NCBI GenBank assembly: GCA_013076295.1
Contig: RQOL01000466.1
Coordinates: forward strand, 6,491,080 to 6,555,079
Length of the DNA stretch: 64,000 bases
DNA from: Sanderia malayensis
Lineage: Eukaryota; Cnidaria; Scyphozoa; Semaeostomeae; Pelagiidae
Reading direction: 5' to 3'
The first letter of the stretch is position 1. Every line of letters starts with the position of its first letter. The position numbers were made by a program, and so were the translations under genes. A model generated the notes under the pieces. That model saw only the letters and a program-made list of their open reading frames with translations. It was not told the DNA's origin and searched no databases. Of this stretch, positions 54,850 through 64,000 are shown one piece after another.

Positions 54850-55480
54850 CTGGGATTTAGCTGCATATCATGTCGAGGCAACAGTTGTTGCAAGGCGCAA
54901 TTCTATGGAGCTTACGTCATTGTGAAACTGCTCCATTGGCACACTAAAGTTAGTAGTTCGCAAACCTCTCATAACTGGTTGAAATATTGTCCTGTTAGTG
55001 TCATGCGTCGTTCCCTTGCCTGTCACTATCTCTTGCTAGCCACCATTGTTATCAATAGTCACATGCGTGGGATAGTTCTGTTCAAGGGATAACGGAACAA
55101 TTTCATTGTTGCTTTGAACTTCTTCAGCCCAAGCTTTGTTCTGAGCTAGAACATTACTGTAGGAAATAGCGTGATTCATTTTATGAAGCATTGATGTCAT
55201 CTCTTTGCTTCCAGTTATACGATGCATCGTCATTGCAAAAATTATTTGCTTTGGTGTTCTTTCGCGACCTACAATCAGTGATTGCCAATCAGATGCGAGA
55301 CTGCAGATTTTAGTGGCTAATTCCTTTGGATCAAACCAATCGCCTTAACCAGTAGGCTCGGCTGCGGCTACAGGTGCTACATTTTCCAAAGCGGGTCTGG
55401 AGGGCATTTTCACACACGGAATCTGGAACTTGATGGTTTGCAGACATTTTATTCGTTCAAATGTTACGTCAAGAGCTCGG
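54850..55480 (-). pseudogene. Decayed ORF of a repeat-associated family
   Basis: Minus-strand reading gives FDPKELATKICSLASDWQSL, MTMHRITGSKEMTSMLHKM, THVTIDNNGG, a stop, then QEIVTGKGTTHDTNRT in the same direction. From memory, the 'IDNNDG..TGKGTTHDTN' signature belongs to a multicopy ORF family common in cnidarian and other invertebrate repeats; its function is unknown to me. At least one stop and one frameshift (near 55350) show it is dead. Confidence 0.5.
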
Positions 55481-55762
55481 CAGCGACGGTTTCAAATTCT
55501 CTTTATCTGGAGTTCTCAACGCACTGTTGCTAGTTGCTGAAGAAGGGCTGCTATTCGGCACGTGTCTCATTATATACTGCCAAATTTTTCTGATGGTTAC
55601 GGAAGCAACTCCCCGAGCTCCCTAAGGGTCCTTAGGGGCGCATATCTTAGCTTTATTATAAGTTCATAGAAATTCATCCGGTGAGAATAGTCTGACAGAT
55701 GCTCATGACAGATATTTTGTTTTGGCCAGCCAATCGAATTGCTGGATTAAGATTCAAATCGA

Positions 55763-55769
55763 TATAAAA
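55763..55769 (+). promoter_or_regulatory. TATA box of the RRM gene
   Basis: TATAAAA 51 bases before ATG 55821. Confidence 0.55.
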
Positions 55770-55820
55770 TAACAACAGACTTTTCTTCGGGCCTATTCAA
55801 TTTTTCTTGCTTCTGATAAA

Positions 55821-56590
55821 ATGACGTCCGTAAACAGTGAAGAAATCATGGAGAAAAAAGAACTGAGAAAATTATTTTGTGGTGGTTTGCATCATAACAC
55901 AACCAGCGGGATATTAAAACAACATTTTGAGCAATTTGGGAATGTTGTGGATGCCTTCGTATGTGGAAACCCATCGACATTGGAGTCAAAGCACTTTGGT
56001 TTCATAACCTTTGAAAATGCAATTTGTGTGCTGGATGCATTGGCATCTAGACCGCACAAAGTTGATGGAAGAACAATAGATGTCAGAAGAGCAATTCCTA
56101 AAAATGATTCCGAAACGGTCCTCGTAAGGACAAAAACGCTCTTTGTTGTTGGAGTGGCTTGGAAGGCCACAAAACACGACATCGCCAACTACATAAACGA
56201 GACCCACAACGGGTTAGGTCATTTGGTAAGATGTGACTTAAAAAGGGGGTTTGCATTTCTGGAGGTGAGCAGCGAAGACTTCGCCGATTTGATTTTAATA
56301 AACGATGCAAGGCCATTCATTTGCAGCAAGCAAATTGAGATAAAGAAAGGCCGAAATCAGGCAGGTATGTATTTTAAAACTATTTCTATGTTTTCTTCAT
56401 ATTTCCAATTACCTAAGCATTGTAGAAATGCAGTATATTTTATTTCATTTGAGGTTGTCATGGTGGTTGTTTCACTTCAGAAAGGTGGAGTGACATAGAT
56501 CACACAGGAAATTCAAGTCAGGGTGGTCAGGGTGGCGGTGGAATGCATTCCACACCCAGGCAACAATGTGGCAGATATCAGCCTTATTAG
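55821..56590 (+). CDS. Two-RRM hnRNP A/B-like RNA-binding protein
   Basis: Exon 1 is 55821-56364 and exon 2 is 56481-56590, joined by a GT-AG intron (GCAG|gtatgt, cttcag|AAAGG, phase 1), giving 217 residues. RRM1 has RNP2 KLFCGGL (17-23) and RNP1 KHFGFITF (57-64). RRM2 has TLFVVGV (106-112) and KRGFAFLEV (141-149). A Gly/Gln-rich tail ends GRYQPY. The fold binds single-stranded RNA; hnRNP A/B proteins act in splicing and mRNA handling. It is shorter than usual (about 300). The intron and promoter argue for a working gene, not a retrocopy, although it is surrounded by mobile elements. Confidence 0.85.
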
Positions 56591-56792
56591 CTTTGGTAAC
56601 TATGAAAGTTGGCAATATTTCTTAATCTATTTGTTCTTGTGCACAACTTCAGATCCCTGCTCCTGAAATATTTCTATGTCCAACCTAACTTGTATTTATG
56701 TATGATTATTGTTCTTTACCCCAGGCAGGCAGGCAAAGCAGAAGTTATAGACAAAGCAAGAAACCACATCAAACAGGGCAGGCAGCCAGGTA
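56591..56792. other. 3' flank of RRM gene with CAGG-rich repeat
   Basis: 'caggcaggcaggcaaag' and 'gggcaggcagcc' repeats; no gene. Confidence 0.4.
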
Positions 56793-57113
56793 CTCTTAGG
56801 TGCCTAATTGCCGTCCCCCCCGCTAATTAATTTTTGAAAATTTTTCCAGCCCCCCGCTCTTATTAGGACCCCCCGCTTATTAAATTTTTCAACTTCGCGT
56901 AAGTGACGCGTATTGAAAATTCATATCCGAGTATTCAAAATCACAAAATAAATAGATACCAGTCTTGCATAGACAAAATAAGATAAAAATTGAGTCATGA
57001 AAATCACCAATAATCTAACCCCCCCGCTAATTGGGACCCCCCGGCAATTAATTTTCAACAAAAAATCCAACCCCCCCGGTAATTGAGACCCCCGGCAATT
57101 AGGCACGTAAGAG
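56793..57113. mobile_element. GC-ended MITE
   Basis: Ends CTCTTAGGTGCCTAATTGCC and GGCAATTAGGCACGTAAGAG are inverted repeats with one mismatch. Inside are 'ccccccgctaatt' blocks facing each other. No coding capacity. Confidence 0.75.
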
Positions 57114-57345
57114 ATAGCTGCTTATATGAATACTTGAAAGACTTATTTCAGTCAATGTCATTTGATAAAACTATTTGATAAACATATTTTAACATATAAC
57201 ACTTGATTCTGTTTGTTTGACTCTTCTGTTGTTGCAACATATCCTCGAGCCTAATTACACTCTGTGTATATGGTCAATTTTTATTGAAAATTACATGGTG
57301 TGTAATTTATATAACTCAAATACCATGTGGTCTATACTGTTTTTA

Positions 57346-57852
57346 TAGGGCCCGTCGACACGAGAGCTTGAAAAATGACCAAGTCCGTCTAACCCAGCGT
57401 GTTGCGTAATGCAATTATCTAATTAATGCGTATCCGACTTGAAATGTTCCAAATTTTTAGCAACAGGGTCTCTTCTCATCAAATAAGACCTGTCAGCAAC
57501 AAGCAAATTAACATGTAAACATGTATATCATGGTCGCGCTCATTTTGTTTTATTCAAATACAAACGCATTAAAAAAACACAAAACTTTTATCAAAATGCT
57601 TGGCTTTCGACGTATTGCAAACAGCCAATTCAATGACGAGGAAGATAGCGATGAATTATATGAAGATTCTTAAGATTAGTATTTTGAACAACAAGATTGT
57701 ATACATATTGTTAAACTGCCTGATTGCTGCGATCTGCGCAATTATAGAAATAGAAATATATAGTATAGAAATTCTGGGGTAACCGTAGTGCATACAAGTG
57801 AAATAGTGTTTGGACAAAAGGTAGCAGGTCTCACTCACCCGCGGGGCCCTAT
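57346..57852. mobile_element. Possible GGGCCC-ended MITE
   Basis: TAGGGCCC near 57346 and GGGCCCTA near 57844-57851 face each other. Inside, ATG 57597 opens 25 codons (MLGFRRIANSQFNDEEDSD...) resembling the start of a transposase or accessory ORF. Terminal similarity is short, so this is weak. Confidence 0.3.
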
Positions 57853-58464
57853 TGTTTTGAATAGGCCGCATCGATCAATCTCAGCTAAATTTGTATAATT
57901 CTCATCTTTTGAAAACTAATGCAAGTAGAAATCCAAAATTTACATACGAATTTAGCTCATGAAATCCTTCATCTTTCCATTCAATTGGTTGATTTTGTGG
58001 TTCTTTATTGCTTCGAACCATATAATATGATTTGAAAATGCAAGGTCATTGTAATATCTTCCTGTGTGCATATCTTCCTGTTTACAGTGCAAATCTTCCT
58101 GTCAGGATTTACATATTATGAATAGCACTGACTCTAAACAATGTGAACAACTTTCTTGATATCGCCTCCATTCTTCTGCATGCAAAGTTGCAATTCGGTG
58201 ACAAGGGCATTGCCACAGCTGATATAATTCTCTTTTTGTAACGACAAAACTTTCCCTCAAAATTCTTGCCAAATATCCTTTACTTCAGCACACTGGCTGA
58301 GTAAATTAGAAGAAGAGTTCCGTCTCCTGAGTAGGTGTTGCTTCGTCATTTTAGCAAGGCAAATTGCTGCCTGTTCATTTGAGTAGTGTTGTGTTGCGAT
58401 ATTCAAATTAACTTGCAGCTTACTCACAAGAAACGTAATTCCAACTGTCTCTGGCTGAGTGAAA
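57853..58464. other. No supported gene
   Basis: Three 'atcttcctgt' repeats at 58053-58100; otherwise nothing recognised. Confidence 0.4.
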
Positions 58465-58490
58465 TTTTCCCGCTTAATTATTTTCCCGCC
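58465..58490 (+). promoter_or_regulatory. Paired E2F-type sites and hairpin
   Basis: TTTTCCCGC at 58465-58473 and TTTTCCCGCC at 58481-58490 match E2F sites. TCTCAACT...AGTTGAGA (about 58494-58516) forms an 8-bp hairpin just after. The next gene starts within about 50 bases. Confidence 0.45.
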
Positions 58491-58540
58491 CTATCTCAAC
58501 TTTTATGAGTTGAGAGAGTTGAGAGAGAGAATAGGGCAAT

Positions 58541-58849
58541 TTGCTTTGCTCTCAGTTTTGTTTTCATTTCATCACTCCTCGTCATCGTCAGTCGTCATCT
58601 TCTGGATTGTACACTGATGAAATTCCTACGTTAACGATCTGTGGTGATTGTGGTCGAGAATGGGATGGTTTCGCCCAGTGTGATTGCTATGGCATAATTT
58701 TCCGAAATGCTGAGACGGAAGATTCAGAAGATGAAAAAATGTCTATATCAGAAGAAGATCCAGAAGATGAAAAAATTCCTATATCAGAAGAAGATCGAGA
58801 AGATGAAACAATGCCTATATCAGAAGAAAGAAAAAGATTCCCAAGATGA
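58541..58849 (+). CDS. Cys-containing acidic-repeat protein near right terminal repeat
   Basis: Open for about 102 codons but without an early ATG; the true start may be an upstream exon or a non-ATG codon. It has ICGDCGREWDGFAQCDC, a possible zinc knuckle, then three Asp/Glu-rich repeats of the form EDEKMSISEEDP. It ends with a frameshift-like RKRFPR. AATAAA at 58931 and 58988. Position next to the terminal repeat mirrors the acidic-tailed protein at 8189. Family unknown. Confidence 0.4.
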   Translation: MLCSQFCFHFITPRHRQSSSSGLYTDEIPTLTICGDCGREWDGFAQCDCYGIIFRNAETEDSEDEKMSISEEDPEDEKIPISEEDREDETMPISEERKRFPR

Positions 58850-59009
58850 AAAACGTCTATATCAGAAGATGACTAAATGTCTATATACACATACTGCATG
58901 CTGCACATGTTGTGCTTAAAATTGTTATCAAATAAAGTTAGTATGATGAAAAATTTACTGCATATGTTACGTTTAAAATTGTTATAAAATAAAGTTAGTA
59001 TGATGGAAA

Positions 59010-59562
59010 TTTGTGGCTCATTTTTCTAAATTCTACTTAATATATAAATTGTCAAAACTCTCTAGTTCATTCCAGATTTCAGAAGTTTCTGATTTCTCAT
59101 GGCAGAGATTTGACGCGTACATTCGAACGTCGCATTCGAAAGTTTCCGATTGGTTCTTTGAATACAATCTCGAGCCGAGAACGCGAATTTGCCAGTTCCT
59201 CGATATTTTTCTGTTTTCTTGCGATTTATTTAACAAATTCTTATCATCTTATAAGTGCATGAAAAATATGAAATAATTGATTCAATATAACCAAGGGATT
59301 TTCTTTTTATTGCTGTAAAAATCTTTTTCATAAACAAAACCGTTTTTTAGTTATTAAGCTTTTTATGGGTTTTTTATCAGCTTTGGCGATGTTTTGGAAC
59401 TTTAAACTAACTTTCCACAACCTTCCCGTTATCGTTTTCGATTATTTTGTACCGTTCATGCTCTTTTCAAATCTCGAAGATTCTCGCGCATGCGTGATCT
59501 CAACACATTCTACTGCGCATGCGTGGGCAAGATGGGGTCGGACACCCACTTCCTCTCCTACT
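59010..59562 (-). repeat. Inverted terminal repeat at right edge of the 15.3-kb interval
   Basis: Reverse complement of 44294 onward, ending ...CACTTCCTCTCCTACT at 59562, directly followed by tandem-family exon 5 at CACGGATTC. Confidence 0.75.
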
Positions 59563-60943
59563 CACGGATTCACTTCTTCAGTTTGACTGTCCACTTAGCA
59601 TCAACAACAGTGCCAACAAGATCAAACAAGCAGAGCCTATTTTCCGATAATAAGCAGAATCATTGAAGATCTACCACCACAAACGCAAGTAAAGAAGAAT
59701 GAATTTCACCCTCGTTTCATACCACTCAACAACAGTAGCAAGCATGTATCTAATTCTGAGATGCTGGAGCTGCCTACGTTGACTGAGCCAGCCGCGACTA
59801 TTGCAAGCCAACTCCCCAATCATGCCATGGCCAAACAATCAAGCATGCCCATAAGGAAGCCAATTAAGCGATCACGAAGAGAGTCAAAATTAAAAGTGCA
59901 ATTACAAGAACTGGTGAAAGAAGATCCAAGCCCCATAACCAAGCCACTTAAAAAGGTACACTATCTACGAGCAACAAGAAAAGAAAGAGCTGGAGAAATT
60001 TCCCACATGCCTCCGGTTCATGAAAAGCACGACGACAAGCGTAGTAGTGCAAGCTCTAAGCGGCAAGGTGAGCATAGTAAGAATGAGAAGGTACTTGCAT
60101 TTGACGCGAAGAAAGCAGCAAAGCAGGTGAGTATTGTCTCCATGAAAAACTTCAACCAGCTAAGAAGACGAAAGACGCACCAGGATCAGCAACGAAACAA
60201 CCAAGGCAAGTAATCGTGATCCCTGACGACGAGAGTGATAAAAAAGATAAAAGCACAAACTCACCTTCATGCCAAGTAGTTAAGTGGGTAAATGCAAACT
60301 CCAAAGTAACAGAGGAACAAGAAGCAGCAGCACTTGTCACAACAACTGCAATGCCAGCTTGTGAGCTAGCCAAAAATCATCAGTATCAGAGAAGTATGTA
60401 GCGGCGAGAGAAGAGGCAATGTTAGTTGACTCGAGCAACACAGATTCGGTGTTGACACGATTTATCCCCAAGACAGCCAAAGAATGTGTGAAAGTGATAA
60501 ATCATGTGAAGAAGTACATAGGTGAAGAGAATGAAAGGGAGAAACAAATGAAAAGAAAGCGAAAAGCAAAGGGAAATACTGCCAGCTCGAAGCTTAAACG
60601 AACGAGGCCTAATACACCAACGGAGGAGCGGGAAATCCCGTTGGCAATGAGAGTGTATTTGTCCTTAGGAATATATCCATGGAACGAGAAGAACAAGGCA
60701 TGCTTACCAGCTGATGACAACAACTGTGCGGTAAAGATACCCGATTGCGTGAAGAAGGCAGTTCTTCGATATCGTCAATGGTATCCGACAATGCACGATA
60801 AGTTATATTGTTTCGAAGGTCATTCGTATCATCTGTGTGATTTAAAATTATTTGGTTGCTGGGAATGCATTCGTAAGTATTATAGCAAAATTTATAGATG
60901 GGCTTTTAAAGTTGGTGTTGTCAGAGAATCAATGTCTAGTTAA
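59563..60943 (+). pseudogene. G10: 3' half of a tandem-family gene
   Basis: Homologous to exon 5 from the codons for HTDSLLQF to the stop. Breaks lie at about 59590-59650, at 60150 (two A's lost in 'atgaaaaaact') and at 60375 ('ccaaaaatcat', one A lost). Segments of 150, 61 and 174 codons remain open. The start abuts the terminal repeat. A-run changes may be sequencing errors, but the loss of the 5' half is real. Confidence 0.7.
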
Positions 60944-62359
60944 TATAAATGACCAAACTGTATTTTTCGGTAGGTAAAAATGTATTTAATTTATTATATC
61001 CAATAAATGCCAATATGCTTAGGTAGAAAATTATTTGCTAGAAAATTAAGCATCATCTGATATCACAGGAGGACAGTTGACGGGGGTATGAGGTAAATGA
61101 CATTTCACAAATTGTTTCATATTATCATTTTTGTGCATACACTAATGGCATTCTTGTTCGTCATCCAGGATTCAGGGTAGTCTGTATGAGATGTCGTGCA
61201 ACTAGACGTGGTCATGCAGTCAGATTGGCAATGCGAGCAAAGGGGAGGAAGAGGACTTCCACGTGATAATAAATCAACAAGAAATAGAATAATTTAATCG
61301 TTTTCATCAAATCGCTTGCAGACAAATGGAAATAACTGTAGAATTGCACGTCAGATGCTTCGCATATTTTCATGTATTTTGTCAACCTATGCTCTAGATA
61401 ACTGTTAGTAGCCAATGTAGGCATAGTAGTGAAAAGACAATAAGTACGATAAAAGACTTTGCCAGTTACAAATCTTGATTTTTTTGCTTCTCATCTGCTG
61501 CCATTCAAAGGAAGAAAGGGAAAATGAAGGAACCTGGAACGAGTTGCCTAGACGATTTTCGCGCCAAGTACAGTTATTCGTCATTCGTCAGCGTGTCTAT
61601 AGAATGCAATAATATTTCTCACGTGAAGATAATTTTGGCCAACTTGACGAATTAAATCTGCTTTTTAGCTAACTAGAAGCATGCATTTATTGGCATCAAA
61701 GAACAACAAACGAGCATATCTTGCAAAGTCAGGTAAACCATTGTCTGATCAAGTTGTCGAGCATTTTTCAACTGTTTACTTCGTATTTGAGGAGCCTGCA
61801 TGATCGAAGTTGGGCTTTAGGCCGATGTTTCAAGAAGTTTCCAATGCACATCAAGTCTTTATTTGGGCCTGGTTGTTTGCAGAATTCAAATGTGTGTCAC
61901 TCAAGTCGTCGTGAATTTCGAAAGCATTCTTGTGGGCAGCAATGATTGAATGCATACCTACATGTTAAGTCTAGATCGCTATTCGCTGGTTTCATAGGTA
62001 CTATCTAAAAGGGACATGCACTGTTATGTATTTCACAAGAGACTGCAGTGATGTGCTGCAAATTGAGCATTCCATGAATTGTGTGCGTGACTCTGTCGTT
62101 TCGAGGTGGTCCATGCCATCGGTTTGGCATGATGATGGGGCATAACTTCTGCCATCTTTGATCAAGGCGAAAACCGCTGTACAGGATTGCCAATTAAGAA
62201 TTACGTCACAATCGTAATTAATCGACAGTGCTAGATAAGGAGGGGCCAATTAAAATCCCTTGTGAATTTTTATTCATTGAAAGCAATCACAGAGTGCGGT
62301 AGCTTTTTTCTTCGCTTGCGAAACACGCTGAATTTGAGTTGTGCTGTACTAGTTTCATC
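60944..62359 (+). other. Unit spacer between G10 and G11
   Basis: Poly(A) signal near 61001, zinc-ribbon frame with YHFC and five G's before TATGAG (61080-61270, not intact), short conserved frames, and the G11 promoter with CCAAT near 62246. Confidence 0.5.
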
Positions 62360-64000
62360 ATGGCTCAAACACATACCGGTTCAACCAATCAAACAACAGG
62401 CTGTCTTCAACAGGTGAGTGCATCTACTTCGTCTTTAACTTCGATAAATTCATCTTCACCCTTCGAGTTTTTTCATTCGACGCTTAAAAATGGACAACAA
62501 TTTTCTTTGAATTTGAAGGCAGTAGCATGCAATTTGTTTAGAATTGCCTAAAAAAAACTAGCACGCAAAGCCAGTTCTATCTGATAATATATATGTGAAC
62601 GATCGCAAAATGGAAATTTTCGAATAATCAGTATTCAAAAATTTGGGCCTAAATAACTTCTCGGGAAGAAAGAGGTTGATTTGTTTACATTTGTTGCCAT
62701 GGTACTGTTGAAACTGTATCAATATGTTGCCGTGAAAGGAGGAGCCTCGATATCGAGTTAGTTAATTAGAAAGCATGAAAAGGAGGCTTTTTGCTATTTA
62801 TATGTTCATCATTGAAGGCAGCTCTATGCTACGTAGAAACTTTAGTATTTCTTAAAACTTACCCTGTAGGACATGGTGAGTAACAAGTGTAAGATTTTCA
62901 ATGCTTTTCGTGACAACTAATTCAACGAATTACAATACAGGTCCCGTTCGTCGACTCGAAGGAGACAAGACGTCTTGGGCTTCTCTGCCAATTGAAGACA
63001 GGCATTGGTAAGATAACATCTTTTCCCTTTCTTGGCACGTACCTGGTATCTTATTACTGAATGATGTTAATGAAAATCGACTTAATTGCAGATCTGATTT
63101 TCCACGTCGTGAAGCAACTGTCTGATGAGTATGTCGATGCTGATCCTCAAAATCCTGTCCATGGAACCAAGCAGGCAATTTTCAGGATTCAGGTAATATC
63201 GCATCTAGTATACCTACTGCAATAGTGGCCAGAATGCAGGGAAATTGTTGACTCTTCAAACTGTGCCCGTATTCTTAATCCGCCACCTGCCTGCCCCCCC
63301 CCCCAACCAACCAACGTTGTTCCTAGAAGAAGGTGCACACGACCGTGAGAAAGCTGTTTTTGCATGGCAATGGCCAGAGGGGCAAGTGGGGTTGGATGAA
63401 GCATTCTGCCACTATTGTAAGCACTCTTATCACGCTTGATCGAGTAGTCAAGTTTGCTCATTTCTTAGATGTACTCATTTGGAAAGCCATCATAATCATT
63501 CTTATTCATTAATCTAGCTCGGTGACAGAATAAACAGTTGTTTACAAGTAATCAGAGAACTGAAGCAACAAGTAAATGAATACAATTCATAAGTATTTTT
63601 AGCTAATATTTCACAAATACATATGAGCATGTCACATTGTAGCGAATTACAGTACGATCAACAAGTAATCCGCGATCGTTATTAATTACAATTGCTGCAT
63701 GATTACTTTTGCTCTATCTCAACAGTTGAAGGATTCAGTTCCTAGCGATACCCAATCATTGGTGTGTACTTTGTTGCTGCTCAAGGTCACGTGGAATAAC
63801 ATTCACATGCAATTTCAGCAGGTAAGATGCCACTTGGCACAGGTCAACTATGTAGACGTCGTGATTTGAGAGATGTGTCTCTCATGTTTGTCACATTCCC
63901 CACGCCAATGACAAGCAACATATATTTCAGAGTGAAGCTCGTGACCGTCAACATTGGCTAAGAGAGCTGACATCTGCTGCAATGGTAAGTGATTGTTGCA
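62360..64000 (+). CDS. G11: tandem-family gene, 3' part off window
   Basis: Exons are 62360-62413, 62941-63007, 63092-63192, 63726-63821 and 63931 onward past the window end. All lengths and splice sites match G7, so the N-terminal 129 codons are in frame. This begins the next plus-strand unit and suggests the array continues to the right. Confidence 0.7.

Larger units (their letters stand above)
44294..59562. mobile_element. 15.3-kb interval bounded by inverted terminal repeats
   Basis: Two terminal repeats face each other with ends at 44294 and 59562, giving 15,269 bases, within the usual Polinton size range. Only small terminal genes (45148, 58541) look native. The rest is LINE, Ngaro, MITEs, a decayed ORF and an RRM gene. 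It is either a hollowed-out element or two unrelated ends. No target duplication is seen (left 'tgtatg', right 'cacgga'). Confidence 0.45.

Overview
The window is animal nuclear DNA. Genes have GT-AG introns, TATA and CCAAT promoters and AATAAA signals. The repeats are typical of invertebrates: a Penelope-like element, a Ngaro/DIRS-type element, BEL/Pao, a LINE, Tc1- and hAT-type MITEs, and GC-rich MITEs with 'cgcttatta' ends. A cnidarian or similar early-branching invertebrate fits best, but the species cannot be fixed from sequence alone.

Three kinds of material dominate. (1) A tandem, partly inverted array of one 5.7-kb unit. Each unit carries a five-exon gene of unknown function, here labelled G1 to G11. 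G7 (27138-31410, minus) is intact and predicts about 1006 residues: an acidic centre, a SUMO-interaction-like motif, basic nuclear signals and a Cys/His-rich C-terminus. A zinc-ribbon reading frame lies just downstream in each unit. (2) A virus-like mobile element with terminal repeats starting AGTAGGAGAGG, seen as two near-identical partial copies (7543-13545 and 37066-44293). Its genes include a Bcl-2-like protein, two small very basic proteins that look like virion-core proteins, a Fic-domain protein and two unknown small proteins. Two of its promoters carry canonical heat-shock elements plus CCAAT and TATA boxes. No capsid, polymerase, integrase or ATPase gene is visible, so calling it adintovirus/Polinton-like is an inference. 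A Penelope-like retroelement sits inside both copies. (3) A 15.3-kb interval (44294-59562) bounded by inverted copies of the same terminal repeat. It is filled with nested transposons and one two-exon RRM (hnRNP A/B-like) gene.

Layout: 1-3.2 kb G1 (minus) and spacer; 3.2-7.5 kb a terminal-repeat fragment, the 3' end of G2, and G3 (plus); 7.5-13.5 kb virus-like element copy 1; a 100-N gap; a BEL/Pao fragment; 13.8-32.7 kb G4 to G7, head to tail on the minus strand; 32.7-37.1 kb a second terminal-repeat fragment, G8 and G9 (plus); 37.1-44.3 kb virus-like element copy 2; 44.3-59.6 kb the terminal-repeat-bounded interval; 59.6-64 kb G10 and G11 (plus).

Positions 1-13545 and 29503-43068 are the same sequence, differing mainly by single-base indels in short homopolymers. 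Many frameshifts in the left copy are intact in the right copy, so they may be consensus errors rather than mutations. The duplication itself could be a haplotype or scaffolding artefact.
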